A DNA stretch of 64,000 nucleotides. Source: Bacteroidota bacterium. GTDB lineage: Bacteria; Bacteroidota; Bacteroidia; Chitinophagales; LD1. A model generated the notes under the pieces. The model saw nothing but the letters and a program-made list of their open reading frames with translations, searched no databases and was not told where the DNA came from. Shown here in pieces: positions 43,975 through 52,033 of this stretch. The stretch spans positions 58,950 through 122,949 of the forward strand of contig JAFDYN010000014.1 of assembly GCA_018267385.1 (NCBI GenBank), given 5' to 3'. Both the position numbers and the translations under genes were made by a program. The first letter of the stretch is position 1, and each line of letters opens with the position of its first letter.

Positions 43975-45981
43975 TTATTTGTTAGATCCCGCTTTGAGGC
44001 CCGGATGCGGAGCCGGCGGATTGCTTTCACCCTTTTCGCCATCAGCCGCATAGCCAAACTCGACCCTTCTGGAGGCTTTACGCTCTGCAGGTGTCTTGGC
44101 AGCATTAGATTTTTTGCCACCCTGGTACTTGGTGATAAAGCGGTCACGGGAGATACCATATTTCTCTACCAGATAGTCTACTACTGAGGTAGCACGGTTG
44201 TAGGCCAGCTGCTCATTGTATTTCTGATTGTTGCTGGATTCATCTACACCAGTCACTATCATTTTCACGTCAGGGCACATCTGGAGTTTCTCTGCTACCT
44301 GATGCAGTGCACTCTGGTAGGCTGGGTCTATATAGTACTTGTCTTCGTCAAAGTACACACCCGGCATCTCTACCTTAGAGCAGTCAAATGCGCCACGGTT
44401 CCTGCGGCCACCCTTGCCACCGGCACCTCCTGCCAGTGCGTTGTCGCCATAGAGGCCAGAGGTATCATTGTCACAGCATGGGCTAGGCGGTATCTGAGCT
44501 ACACCATTAGCATCTATAGGATAGCCCGGCGCAGAGAATGGTTCCTTGTCATCACAGTCAGGTATACCATCTTTGTCGCTATCCAGCACTACGCCTTTCA
44601 CATCTACAGGGCAGCCCTTCTTGGTGTTAGGCTCCTTGTCCAGCTTGTCAGGCACGCCATCTTCATCTGTATCTTTCAGGATGTCATTGGCTATCTTGTC
44701 AGGATTGGCATCGCTGATCTTCTTGTAGGCAAAGTCCATTGGATTGAGCCAGTAGAGCGGCTCTACGCGGTTCTTGCCTAGGTGTATTTTCACGTGTAGC
44801 ATACTGGCCAAATAGTGGTCATAATGCGGTGCCAGTGCACCACCCAAGTCATCTGACTGATAGTTGACACCATCCAGGTTACTATTATTATTGAAGATAA
44901 AGTTCTCCTCCAGTCCCAGGGTTACCCACTTGGATACGTGAAAATCGATACCTACACCGACATTAAAGTCCGGCGCAAGATTCCAGTGGCCAATGCGGGC
45001 ACCACCCTTCAGCGGATCTTTTGATTCCACCACATAGTTTCCTTGCAAGATCTTGTCCAGATCCTGACTGATGGCTTTATTGATGTCTTTCTGAGGTGTA
45101 TTATTGGCCTTGAGGTTGTTGTAGTCTGCTACAGCTGCTGAGAAGTCGTAAGGATTGCCATTTTTGTCCAGCATGTCCATCTGGGTGCGGTACATATGGG
45201 CACCTACACCGGCTATCAGGTTTACATTGACCAGATTGCGCTCCCTGTGGAAGAGAATATTACCGAGATTTACCAGACCTTCTACACGCAGTGAATGGGT
45301 CATGGTCCTGTAATTGCGGAAAATTGTCTTTTCAGCTACAGGTGTTCCTGGTCCATTGACATGGTAGTAGTCTGCATTGTTCAGTGTGCCGTTGAGGTTG
45401 CCATCATGAGCTACATCAAAGCGAGGTTGCAACTCACGGGCCTTGTCCCAGCCATAGAGGTATGAACCACGGATCGAGAAGAAGTAGTTGATCGCTTTCC
45501 GCACACCGATGCCTCCGCCCCATCCCTTGGTCCAGTCCGGCTTGATGTCGCCTTGTATCACAAAAGAACCACCGAAAAGATCCAACTCCCACTGGTCCTT
45601 TGGACGTGCCGGATAGCGGTATTTGTTTTGCAGATAGGCTTTTTGTTGTTCCTCTTTCTTTTTGAATCCCTTCTGATAGACTGCAGAGTCCAGATCATAG
45701 CGTGGCATGAGCGGCGTACTGATCTTTTTGCGGTCATAGAAGTTATAATCCTTGGACTCCATATCCGGCTTCATATACTCGGTCTGGTTCTGAGAGTCTT
45801 TGCTTTTGCCGGATTTGCCTCCTTTACCGCCTTTGCTGTCAGTAGAGTCTGCTGCCTGCATTTGGCCTTCGCTCAGCACAGGACCATCCACCTTATGGAT
45901 AGCAGCGGAGCTCCCTACAGGACGCAAAAGAGAGCAAACTACCAGGGCTGTGGTGAGCAGAAGAGGAAAATTTTTCTTCAT
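43975..45981 (-). CDS. OmpA-family outer membrane protein with TSP3 calcium repeats
   Basis: 668 aa. Signal peptide, a Gly/Lys/Ser-rich linker (GGKGGKSGKSKDSQNQ), then a membrane beta-barrel-like region from about 110 to 430 with outer-membrane style strands. Residues ~440-500 hold two thrombospondin type 3 repeats (DTDEDGVPDKLDKEP and DSDKDGIPDCDDKEP), which bind calcium. The end, ~555-650, is an OmpA/MotB domain (YNEQLAYNRATSVVDYLVEK) that holds peptidoglycan. The protein should tie the outer membrane to the wall. It has the best promoter in the window and a strong terminator, so it is probably abundant and monocistronic. Confidence 0.92.
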   Translation of the reverse strand: MKKNFPLLLTTALVVCSLLRPVGSSAAIHKVDGPVLSEGQMQAADSTDSKGGKGGKSGKSKDSQNQTEYMKPDMESKDYNFYDRKKISTPLMPRYDLDSAVYQKGFKKKEEQQKAYLQNKYRYPARPKDQWELDLFGGSFVIQGDIKPDWTKGWGGGIGVRKAINYFFSIRGSYLYGWDKARELQPRFDVAHDGNLNGTLNNADYYHVNGPGTPVAEKTIFRNYRTMTHSLRVEGLVNLGNILFHRERNLVNVNLIAGVGAHMYRTQMDMLDKNGNPYDFSAAVADYNNLKANNTPQKDINKAISQDLDKILQGNYVVESKDPLKGGARIGHWNLAPDFNVGVGIDFHVSKWVTLGLEENFIFNNNSNLDGVNYQSDDLGGALAPHYDHYLASMLHVKIHLGKNRVEPLYWLNPMDFAYKKISDANPDKIANDILKDTDEDGVPDKLDKEPNTKKGCPVDVKGVVLDSDKDGIPDCDDKEPFSAPGYPIDANGVAQIPPSPCCDNDTSGLYGDNALAGGAGGKGGRRNRGAFDCSKVEMPGVYFDEDKYYIDPAYQSALHQVAEKLQMCPDVKMIVTGVDESSNNQKYNEQLAYNRATSVVDYLVEKYGISRDRFITKYQGGKKSNAAKTPAERKASRRVEFGYAADGEKGESNPPAPHPGLKAGSNK

Positions 45982-46015
45982 AAGACGGGCCGGTTTGGTT
46001 TGGTTGATAAGTCTA

Positions 46016-46046
46016 CAAACTTAGGTTAATTCTCTTAAAATGCAAA
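46016..46046 (-). promoter_or_regulatory. Consensus promoter of the OmpA/TSP3 gene
   Basis: Minus strand: TTTG (46046-46043), 19 bases, TAAGTTTG (46023-46016). This is an exact fit to the Bacteroidota TTTG/TAnnTTTG promoter. The ATG is 34 bases below the box. A second TAAGTTTG lies at 46050-46043 and overlaps the -33 element. Confidence 0.7.
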
Positions 46047-46152
46047 CTTATAAACAAAAAATCCACATTTTGTACATTTCAGTTTACAAACTGATAATCA
46101 TTTTGAAACCTTTTAAGATAGGGCAATGTAGCAAAAGTCCCCGATATTTTGA

Positions 46153-46160
46153 TACTTTTG
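46153..46160 (+). promoter_or_regulatory. TAnnTTTG-type -7 box before typA
   Basis: TACTTTTG fits the consensus and lies 22 bases before the typA ATG. No TTG at the expected -33 place. Confidence 0.4.
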
Positions 46161-46182
46161 CGCGCCTTTTAATAGAGAGAAT

Positions 46183-47979
46183 ATGAATATCAGAAATATA
46201 GCGATCATCGCACACGTAGACCACGGCAAGACGACCCTGGTAGACAAGATCATGCACCAATGTGCCCTTTTTCGTGAAAACCAGCAGGCCGGAGAGCTGA
46301 TACTGGATAATAACGATCTGGAGCGCGAGCGTGGTATCACCATCCTGGCCAAGAACGTCTCTGTGGACTACAAGGGTGTCAAGATCAACATCATAGATAC
46401 TCCGGGCCACGCCGACTTTGGCGGTGAGGTAGAGCGTGTCCTCAATATGGCAGACGGCGTACTGCTGCTGGTAGACGCCTTCGAAGGGCCTATGCCACAG
46501 ACCCGCTACGTGCTGAGCAAGGCAATCGCGCTGGGCAAAAAACCTATCGTGGTCATCAATAAGGTGGACAAAGAAAACTGCCGCCCTGAGGAAGTACAGG
46601 AAGGTGTATTTGAGCTTATGTTTAACCTCGGTGCTACCGAAGATCAGCTGAACTTCCCTACAGTATATGGTGCGGCCAAGCGCGGCTGGATGGGTCCGGA
46701 TTGGAAGAATCCGACCTCAGACGTAGTGTATCTGCTGGATCAGATACTGGAGCACATACCTGCCCCTCCGCTGGTAGAGGGTACTACTCAGATGCAGATC
46801 ACATCGCTGGATTTCTCCAGCTTCATAGGCCGTATAGCAGTAGGTCGTGTAGCCCGCGGCACTGTAGAGACCAATAAAGCTGTCTCTCTGGTAAAGCGCG
46901 ACGGCTCCATAGTCAAGTCTAAGATCAAGGAACTATACACCTTCTCCGGCCTCGGCAAGCTGAAGGTAGACAAGGTAGAGTGCGGCGATATCTGCGCCGT
47001 AGCAGGTATCGAAGGCTTCGATATCGGAGATACCATAGCTGATATAGAAAAGCCGGAAGGCCTGCCTCCTATCTCTATAGATGAGCCGACCATGAGTATG
47101 ACCTTCACGGTCAATACGGGTCCTTTCTTTGGCAAAGAGGGCAAGTTTGTAACCTCTCAGAAGATACGCGAGCGCCTTTACAAGGAGCTGGAGAAGAATC
47201 TCGCCCTCCGTGTAGAAGATACGGCTACAGCAGATACATTCATAGTATATGGTCGCGGCGTACTGCACCTCGGTATCCTGATAGAGACCATGCGCCGGGA
47301 GGGCTACGAGCTCTGCATAGGTAACCCGCGTGTGATCATCAAGGAAATAGACGGTGTGAAGTGCGAGCCGATAGAGGTACTGACCATAGATGCTCCTGAG
47401 GACGTCGCGGGCAAATGTATAGAGCAGGTATCTATGCGCAAGGGCATGATGACCACCATGGAGCCTAAGGGAGACCTGATGCATGTGGAGTTTGAGATAC
47501 CGTCTCGTGGTATCATAGGCCTGCGTACACAGATCCTGAACGTATCAGCCGGTGAGGCTATCATGGGCCACCGATTCAAGGGCTACGAGCCGTGGAAGGG
47601 TGAAATCCCTAACCGTATAGCAGGTGTACTGGTGTCTATGGAGACCGGCAAGGCTGTGACCTACGCTATGGACAAGCTGGCCGACCGTGGCAAATTCTTC
47701 CTGCCTAATGGCGATGATATATATGAAGGACAGATAGTAGGTGAGCACATCCGTCCGGGCGACCTGGTGGTGAACATCAGCAAGACCAAGCAGCTGACCA
47801 ACTTCCGCGCCTCCGGCACGGATGAGAAGTCTAATCTGGCCCCTCCTACCATCATGAGCCTGGAGGAGTCTATGGAGTACATCCAGGAGGACGAGTACGT
47901 AGAGGTGACGCCGAAGAGTATCCGCCTGCGCAAGATACTTCTGAAGGAGAATGACCGTAAGCGTGCCGGTAATAAGTAA
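46183..47979 (+). CDS. typA: Ribosome-associated GTPase TypA/BipA
   Basis: 598 aa, normal length. TypA is an EF-G-like GTPase that helps 50S assembly and stress or cold adaptation. G motifs: AHVDHGKTT (10-18), the switch [16 protein letters not shown] and NKVDKEN. Domain II, the EF-G-like domain V ([21 protein letters not shown]) and the TypA-only C-terminal domain with [19 protein letters not shown] are all in place. It stands alone with its own promoter box and terminator. Nothing is odd about it. Confidence 0.96.
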   Translation: MNIRNIAIIAHVDHGKTTLVDKIMHQCALFRENQQAGELILDNNDLERERGITILAKNVSVDYKGVKINIIDTPGHADFGGEVERVLNMADGVLLLVDAFEGPMPQTRYVLSKAIALGKKPIVVINKVDKENCRPEEVQEGVFELMFNLGATEDQLNFPTVYGAAKRGWMGPDWKNPTSDVVYLLDQILEHIPAPPLVEGTTQMQITSLDFSSFIGRIAVGRVARGTVETNKAVSLVKRDGSIVKSKIKELYTFSGLGKLKVDKVECGDICAVAGIEGFDIGDTIADIEKPEGLPPISIDEPTMSMTFTVNTGPFFGKEGKFVTSQKIRERLYKELEKNLALRVEDTATADTFIVYGRGVLHLGILIETMRREGYELCIGNPRVIIKEIDGVKCEPIEVLTIDAPEDVAGKCIEQVSMRKGMMTTMEPKGDLMHVEFEIPSRGIIGLRTQILNVSAGEAIMGHRFKGYEPWKGEIPNRIAGVLVSMETGKAVTYAMDKLADRGKFFLPNGDDIYEGQIVGEHIRPGDLVVNISKTKQLTNFRASGTDEKSNLAPPTIMSLEESMEYIQEDEYVEVTPKSIRLRKILLKENDRKRAGNK

Positions 47980-48000
47980 AAACTGACCTTTTAACATATC

Positions 48001-48030
48001 AAAGCGGCCTATGGAGGCCGCTTTTTTTAT
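48001..48030 (+). terminator. Rho-independent terminator after typA
   Basis: A perfect 10-bp stem (AAAGCGGCCT / AGGCCGCTTT) with a 4-base loop followed by TTTTAT. Confidence 0.9.
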
Positions 48031-48038
48031 GCCCGCCA

Positions 48039-48142
48039 CCAAGTTTTTCGACTGTACAGCGAAACCCGGTTACCTCGGTCACTATCTATCTGATACGCTA
48101 AGTACCAGCTCGTCTATTTTTATAGACCCAAGTTTTTCGACT
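48039..48142. repeat. 15-bp direct repeat in the typA-porin intergenic region
   Basis: CCAAGTTTTTCGACT occurs at 48039-48053 and 48128-48142, 89 bases apart, each followed by a similar T-A-rich stretch. The whole region 48031-48234 has no coding frame I can support. Confidence 0.5.
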
Positions 48143-48234
48143 ATATCGGGTAATTATTTTACTTATTTACAATGATATATACATTACAAAATAGGACTCT
48201 GACTATAATCATTAAAAAAATATCAGCATCTTGT

Positions 48235-48249
48235 TTGGATTGATTCTAA
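48235..48249. promoter_or_regulatory. Fur-like 7-1-7 operator, site 1
   Basis: TTGGATT-G-ATTCTAA is a 7-1-7 inverted repeat with 5 of 7 pairs matching. It covers the -33 element. GATTCTAAATAAG here recurs with one change in site 2. Confidence 0.5.
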
Positions 48250-48264
48250 ATAAGATTTTATTTG
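48235..48264 (+). promoter_or_regulatory. Promoter of the porin-heme/iron operon
   Basis: TTG (48235-48237), 19 bases, then TTTATTTG (48257-48264), one base off TAnnTTTG. The predicted RNA start is near 48270, about 25 bases before the ATG at 48295. Confidence 0.5.
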
Positions 48265-48271
48265 CGCTTAA

Positions 48272-48286
48272 TTAGAATGATTCCAA
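48272..48286. promoter_or_regulatory. Fur-like 7-1-7 operator, site 2
   Basis: TTAGAAT-G-ATTCCAA is a 7-1-7 inverted repeat with 6 of 7 pairs matching, 37 bases below site 1 and at the predicted RNA start. It covers the alternative ATG at 48277, which argues for translation from 48295. Confidence 0.55.
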
Positions 48287-48294
48287 ATAAGCGC

Positions 48295-49515
48295 ATGGCA
48301 AGACTCCTTACTATCTGTTTACTTTTAGTCAGCTCCGGACTCTGGGCCCAGCAGAGCGGTGGCACCAAGGAGGATTCCCTGCAGTCCGGGTTTAAAGCTT
48401 TCCTGAAAGGTACGACCATCGGCGGCTACGGCAATGTGTTCTATCAGCGCGATTTTAACAGAAAGTACTCTGAGGGGGATCTGGAGCGCTTCGTATTATT
48501 TATCGGGCACCGGTTCAGCAAGAACATCTCATTCTTTAGCGAGACAGAGGTAGAGGATGCCGTAGTAGATGGCAAGGGTATCAGGGGTGGTGAACTGGCC
48601 CTTGAGCAGGCCTATCTCAAGTTTGACGTCAATGCCCACCATTATTTTGTACTGGGCCTCTTCCTGCCGCGCATCGGCACGCTGAATGAAAACCACTTGC
48701 CCACCAGCTTTAATGGCAATGAGCGCAATCAGGTAGAGACCTTTATCATCCCGTCTACCTGGCGGGAGATAGGCATAGGCTACTACGGTACTATGAAGCG
48801 CTTTCCGCTCTCGTGGTCGCTCGGCCTGGTCAATGGACTGAACGCCGCCGGTTATGAGCATGGTACGGGTTTGCGCGAGGCGATGTTTGAGGGACGTCAT
48901 GCGTCTTTCAACAATGTAGCCATCACCGCAGCACTCCTGATCAATAAGGGTGGACTGAGAGCGCAACTCAGCGGCTACTATGGCGGTTCTGTCGGTGCCG
49001 CTCCGCGGCAGGCAGACAGCCTGCAGCTCACCTCAGGTATGTTTGGCTCACCTATCATGATGGGTGAAGCCGATGTGCAGTACCGCCTGCGGGGATTTAC
49101 AGCTAAGATACTCGGTGTGATCGTACATATGCCGGCAGCAGCTTCTATCAACAGGGCATACGCCAATAACATGCCATTGACAGAATATGGCGCATACGCA
49201 GAGGTAGGCTACGACCTGCTGACTGAGATCAGAAAGGCAGACGGCCACCAGCTCATCGCCTTTGTACGCTACGAGCGGCTCAATATGAATGCTGCGATAC
49301 CGGAAAACGGTATCATAGATGGCACACTGGACCAGCAGCACATCGTGACCGGCCTGAGCTACCTGCCTATCCGCAATGTGATCATCAAAGCTGACCTGAG
49401 ATTTCTGCATACGGGTCCTCAAAACCCCGCGCTGGTATTCAACCCCAGCCCGGTGGCGCTACCATACCAGCAGAGTAACGTATTTCTAAACCTCGGCGTA
49501 GGATATAGCTTCTAA
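48295..49515 (+). CDS. Outer membrane beta-barrel (porin-like) protein
   Basis: 406 aa from ATG 48295 (MARLLTICLLLVSSGLWAQQ is a good signal peptide). TTG 48262 and ATG 48277 are in frame upstream but fall inside the promoter/operator. The mature part is all amphipathic beta strands, such as TTIGGYGNVFYQRDFNRKYS and FVLFIGHRFSKNISFFSETE, and ends in an outer-membrane C-terminal strand NVFLNLGVGYSF. The size suits a 16-stranded porin. No TonB box or plug is seen, so passive uptake is expected. It heads a run of genes for heme and iron handling 2 to 18 bases apart. The cargo is unknown. Confidence 0.82.
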   Translation: MARLLTICLLLVSSGLWAQQSGGTKEDSLQSGFKAFLKGTTIGGYGNVFYQRDFNRKYSEGDLERFVLFIGHRFSKNISFFSETEVEDAVVDGKGIRGGELALEQAYLKFDVNAHHYFVLGLFLPRIGTLNENHLPTSFNGNERNQVETFIIPSTWREIGIGYYGTMKRFPLSWSLGLVNGLNAAGYEHGTGLREAMFEGRHASFNNVAITAALLINKGGLRAQLSGYYGGSVGAAPRQADSLQLTSGMFGSPIMMGEADVQYRLRGFTAKILGVIVHMPAAASINRAYANNMPLTEYGAYAEVGYDLLTEIRKADGHQLIAFVRYERLNMNAAIPENGIIDGTLDQQHIVTGLSYLPIRNVIIKADLRFLHTGPQNPALVFNPSPVALPYQQSNVFLNLGVGYSF

Positions 49516-49517
49516 TC

Positions 49518-49940
49518 ATGGAAAGAAAAGAATTTCTCAAAAAGACATGTCAGGCCTGTATAGGTATCACCGCAGGCTGGATGCTCACAGAGCTGGCAGC
49601 ATGCTCGCACACACCTATCTACAAGGCAGAGGTAAAAGACCACAAAGCCGCCATACCTCTCAGCATGTTTGCCGCGTCAGATGTGATGATCACCTCCATA
49701 CGTGGGCTGGAGTATGACCTGGCCATACGCAAAGAAAGGGATAACACTTATTCGGCACTGCTGCTGAAGTGTACCCACTTTGACAATCCGCTCACCTCTA
49801 CGGGCAATGGATTTACCTGCTCGCTTCATGGCAGCATGTTTGACCGAGAGGGTGTAGTGACACAAGGACCGGCAGAGTACAATCTCAAGAAGTATCCTAC
49901 CACTGTAAATGCAACTGACGTGATCATTCATTTTGACTAA
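49518..49940 (+). CDS. Rieske [2Fe-2S] lipoprotein
   Basis: 140 aa, starting 2 bases after the porin stop. The Rieske cluster ligands are Cys85 and His87 (KCTHFD) and Cys101 and His104 (CSLHGSMFD). The N-terminus ERKEFLKKT resembles a twin-arginine signal with Arg-Lys in place of Arg-Arg, and the membrane segment ends in a lipobox-like ELAAC (Cys29). Thus Tat export and lipid anchoring are both possible; tatA is in the window. With a heme monooxygenase and a di-heme cytochrome nearby it may pass electrons in the periplasm. The length is that of small Rieske proteins of Bacteroidota, and no oxygenase domain is attached. Confidence 0.85.
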   Translation: MERKEFLKKTCQACIGITAGWMLTELAACSHTPIYKAEVKDHKAAIPLSMFAASDVMITSIRGLEYDLAIRKERDNTYSALLLKCTHFDNPLTSTGNGFTCSLHGSMFDREGVVTQGPAEYNLKKYPTTVNATDVIIHFD

Positions 49941-49958
49941 ACATAAAATGCGTACAAC

Positions 49959-50300
49959 ATGACAACCGATCTGACACAGCACTCCTTTGTAGCCATCAAC
50001 TATATAGACTGCGATGAGAGCTACAAGCCCCGCTTTGAAGAACTATTCTCCACGCGCGCGCATCATATAGATACCATGCCGGGCTTTCGCAGTATGGAGG
50101 TGCTGAAGCCATCTGACGGCAGCTCCTTTCTCATCGTGAGCTATTGGGACTCAGAGGCATCCTTTAAAGCCTGGACCGGGTCAGAAGCTTTCCGAGAGGG
50201 CCACAAGAGAGGGTTTGAAGATATAGCCAAAGCAAAACAAGAAGGCAAGGAGGCGCCCATGAGGTCATCTTTCAAAACATACTCTGTACTGGCCAGATGA
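49959..50300 (+). CDS. IsdG/HmoA-type heme-degrading monooxygenase (ABM fold)
   Basis: 113 aa, cytoplasmic. The ABM ferredoxin-like fold is evident: FVAINYIDCDESYKPRFEEL, then MPGFRSMEVLKPSDG and FLIVSYWDSEASFKAW. The Asn/Trp/His triad of IsdG heme oxygenases fits: Asn14, Trp72 and His82, with Trp to His spaced 10 residues as in IsdG. Such enzymes open heme and release iron. Other ABM proteins act on quinones, but the triad and the setting point to heme. It overlaps the next small gene by 4 bases (ATGA). Confidence 0.85.
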   Translation: MTTDLTQHSFVAINYIDCDESYKPRFEELFSTRAHHIDTMPGFRSMEVLKPSDGSSFLIVSYWDSEASFKAWTGSEAFREGHKRGFEDIAKAKQEGKEAPMRSSFKTYSVLAR

Positions 50301-50455
50301 TACAGGATACTGCCGGAGAAAATGAGAAGAAGAGTAAGCGGCTGCGCTGGCTGAAGCGGTCAGGTATAGCTGTCTTTCTTTTCTTTCTGCTGAAGGGCCT
50401 GGCCTGGCTGGCCCTCGGTGCAGCAGTATGGATGGGTATCATAGCAAAAGACTAA
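50297..50455 (+). CDS. Small single-pass membrane protein (52 aa)
   Basis: It starts on the ATGA that ends the heme monooxygenase gene, so the two are translationally coupled. The N-terminal 22 residues are strongly charged (GENEKKSKRLRWLKR) and residues 24-50 form one hydrophobic helix (IAVFLFFLLKGLAWLALGAA). The positive-inside pattern puts the N-terminus in the cytoplasm. I know of no family. A helper or anchor for the heme oxygenase is possible from the coupling alone. It is too short for most gene finders. Confidence 0.65.
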   Translation: MIQDTAGENEKKSKRLRWLKRSGIAVFLFFLLKGLAWLALGAAVWMGIIAKD

Positions 50456-50458
50456 AGC

Positions 50459-50674
50459 ATGCTAAAGAGCCAGACGACATATCCTATAGAGGTGCTGCGC
50501 AAAACCCGTGCAGTACTCGAGGCCAATATCAAAGGAGTGCCCGGCATGATAGTGAGCGCTGATGCGGTAATACACTATCAGCGCCAGATACGCGAGCTGA
50601 ATAAGGCCATAGAGTACCTCGAGATGATGGAGGCAAACCAGAAGCGTAAAAGAGAAGTAGCCCTGTCAAAATAA
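50459..50674 (+). CDS. Small soluble helical protein of unknown function
   Basis: 71 aa, 3 bases after the previous stop. No signal or membrane segment. Sequence: an N-terminal TTYPIEVLRKTRAVLEANIK helix and a C-terminal charged helix (YQRQIRELNKAIEYLEMMEA, then NQKRKREVALSK) with heptad-like Leu/Ile spacing, suggestive of a short coiled coil. Not recognised. It ends the first half of the operon; a 231-base space follows before imelysin. Confidence 0.65.
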   Translation: MLKSQTTYPIEVLRKTRAVLEANIKGVPGMIVSADAVIHYQRQIRELNKAIEYLEMMEANQKRKREVALSK

Positions 50675-50884
50675 GAACCACACAGCTACATCTGCAGTCA
50701 GGATCAGGAGCGCTATGAGCAGGACAGAGATGATGACCCATGCAAATGGATCATCCGGGTCAAAGTGGAAAAGATCTGTGATCCGGCGGCGCATCTGATC
50801 AAATGTACGCTGATGGGCAGCCAGATAGTCTGCGAAAAGTATAAATAGGGAAACTCGTGACACTACGATGACAATAGATAGCAA
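50666..50884 (-). CDS. Possible small two-helix membrane protein on the opposite strand
   Basis: Up to 72 aa from a TTG at 50884; a shorter 42-aa form from ATG 50794 is also possible. It reads as a real membrane protein: hydrophobic LSIVIVVSRVSLFILFADYL, a charged loop QMRRRITDLFHFDPDDPFAW and a second helix VIISVLLIALLILTADVAVW. It fills the only gap in the operon but runs against it, overlapping the small gene before by 9 bases. It could also be a chance frame. Start and existence are uncertain. Confidence 0.35.
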   Translation of the reverse strand: MLSIVIVVSRVSLFILFADYLAAHQRTFDQMRRRITDLFHFDPDDPFAWVIISVLLIALLILTADVAVWFLF

Positions 50885-50905
50885 CCATATACAACAGAGA
50901 TAAAC

Positions 50906-52015
50906 ATGAAAAAACTCCCACTAGCCATCCTGGCTGTAGTGCTGCTCACGGCAGGCTGCAGAAAGCCCGAAACTAATACTAACCTGACCAGTGATATACC
51001 TCCCGTCAGTACCCAGGGTGGTACAGCTACCGAGGAGAATGTGCTGCGTGACTTTGCCGATGTGCTGGTCAATCCAAACTACAGAGAGTTGCAAGCTAAT
51101 GCACTACTGCTCCAGCAGGCGGTAGCTACTCTCAGTGCATCACCCACTGATGCTGGTCTCGCCGCTGCCCAGAATGCCTGGCGCCTGACCCGTGCACCAT
51201 GGGAAAACTGCGAAGCCTATCTCTTCGGCCCGGTAGAAGACCAGAGCTATGATCCCACTATGGATACATGGCCGCTGGACCGCACCCAGCTAGACTCACT
51301 GCTGGCCAGTAGCAATAACCTGACCCTGACCGATATCAATGCACTACCAGATGCCCTGAAAGGGTTTCACGCAGTTGAGTATACATTGTTTGGCGTCGGA
51401 GGCCAGCAGCGCGCTGACAGCCTGTCTGCACGTGAGATGGCCTACATGACTTCGCTCACGCAGAGCATAGTTAATACGACCACTACACTGCGCAATAGCT
51501 GGGATACCACCCAGCCAAATAACTACACGGCAGAAGTGAAGAAAGCGGGAAATGGAAGTACGGCATTTCCTACGCGCAAGGCGGCTTTTCTGGCTGTGGT
51601 GGCTGCTATGGCAGACATATGCGACGAAGTAGGCACGGGCAAAATGGAAACGCCACTAGGCCAGAATGGTCAGGCCGACTCCACACTAGACGAGTCCAGC
51701 TTCTCTCACAACTCTACTACAGATTTCACCAATAACATAAAGGGCATCAAAAATGTCTACTTCTGTACCTATAATGGTGTAACTGGCCACAGCCTGCATG
51801 AGCTCGTCGCCGCCAGCAATAAGTCTCTGGACAATCAGATCAGCAATGCGATCTACGATGCTGTGGGTTCTTTCAATACGATCAACAGTAACTATGAAGT
51901 GGCGATCTACACTCAGCGCACACAGATCATGGCCATACAGGCCAAGCTGGCTACGCTGCAGTCCCTGCTGGAAAATGACCTGGACAATTGGGTGATTCAA
52001 AATATACACGACTAA
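50906..52015 (+). CDS. Imelysin family lipoprotein (iron-regulated type)
   Basis: 369 aa. Lipoprotein signal LAVVLLTAGC with Cys18. The helical imelysin (peptidase M75) domain has its GxHxxE motif in GFHAVEYTLFG (about 153), preceded by AWRLTRAPWENCEAYLFGPVE and followed by an EKV-like C-terminal helix with QTQIMAIQAKLATLQ. Known members (EfeO, IrpA, Imelysin of Bacteroidetes) bind iron or heme in the periplasm and are induced by low iron. It is followed 18 bases on by the di-heme oxidoreductase, a pair seen in other Bacteroidota. It belongs to the operon behind the Fur-like sites if the 231-base gap holds no stop signal; none was seen. Confidence 0.9.
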   Translation: MKKLPLAILAVVLLTAGCRKPETNTNLTSDIPPVSTQGGTATEENVLRDFADVLVNPNYRELQANALLLQQAVATLSASPTDAGLAAAQNAWRLTRAPWENCEAYLFGPVEDQSYDPTMDTWPLDRTQLDSLLASSNNLTLTDINALPDALKGFHAVEYTLFGVGGQQRADSLSAREMAYMTSLTQSIVNTTTTLRNSWDTTQPNNYTAEVKKAGNGSTAFPTRKAAFLAVVAAMADICDEVGTGKMETPLGQNGQADSTLDESSFSHNSTTDFTNNIKGIKNVYFCTYNGVTGHSLHELVAASNKSLDNQISNAIYDAVGSFNTINSNYEVAIYTQRTQIMAIQAKLATLQSLLENDLDNWVIQNIHD

Positions 52016-52033
52016 GAAAATCAGACAGCAAGA

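Noticed and set aside
48262..48294. Upstream starts (TTG 48262, ATG 48277) for the porin
   Set aside because: They lie in the -7 box and in operator site 2, and the signal peptide begins at 48295.
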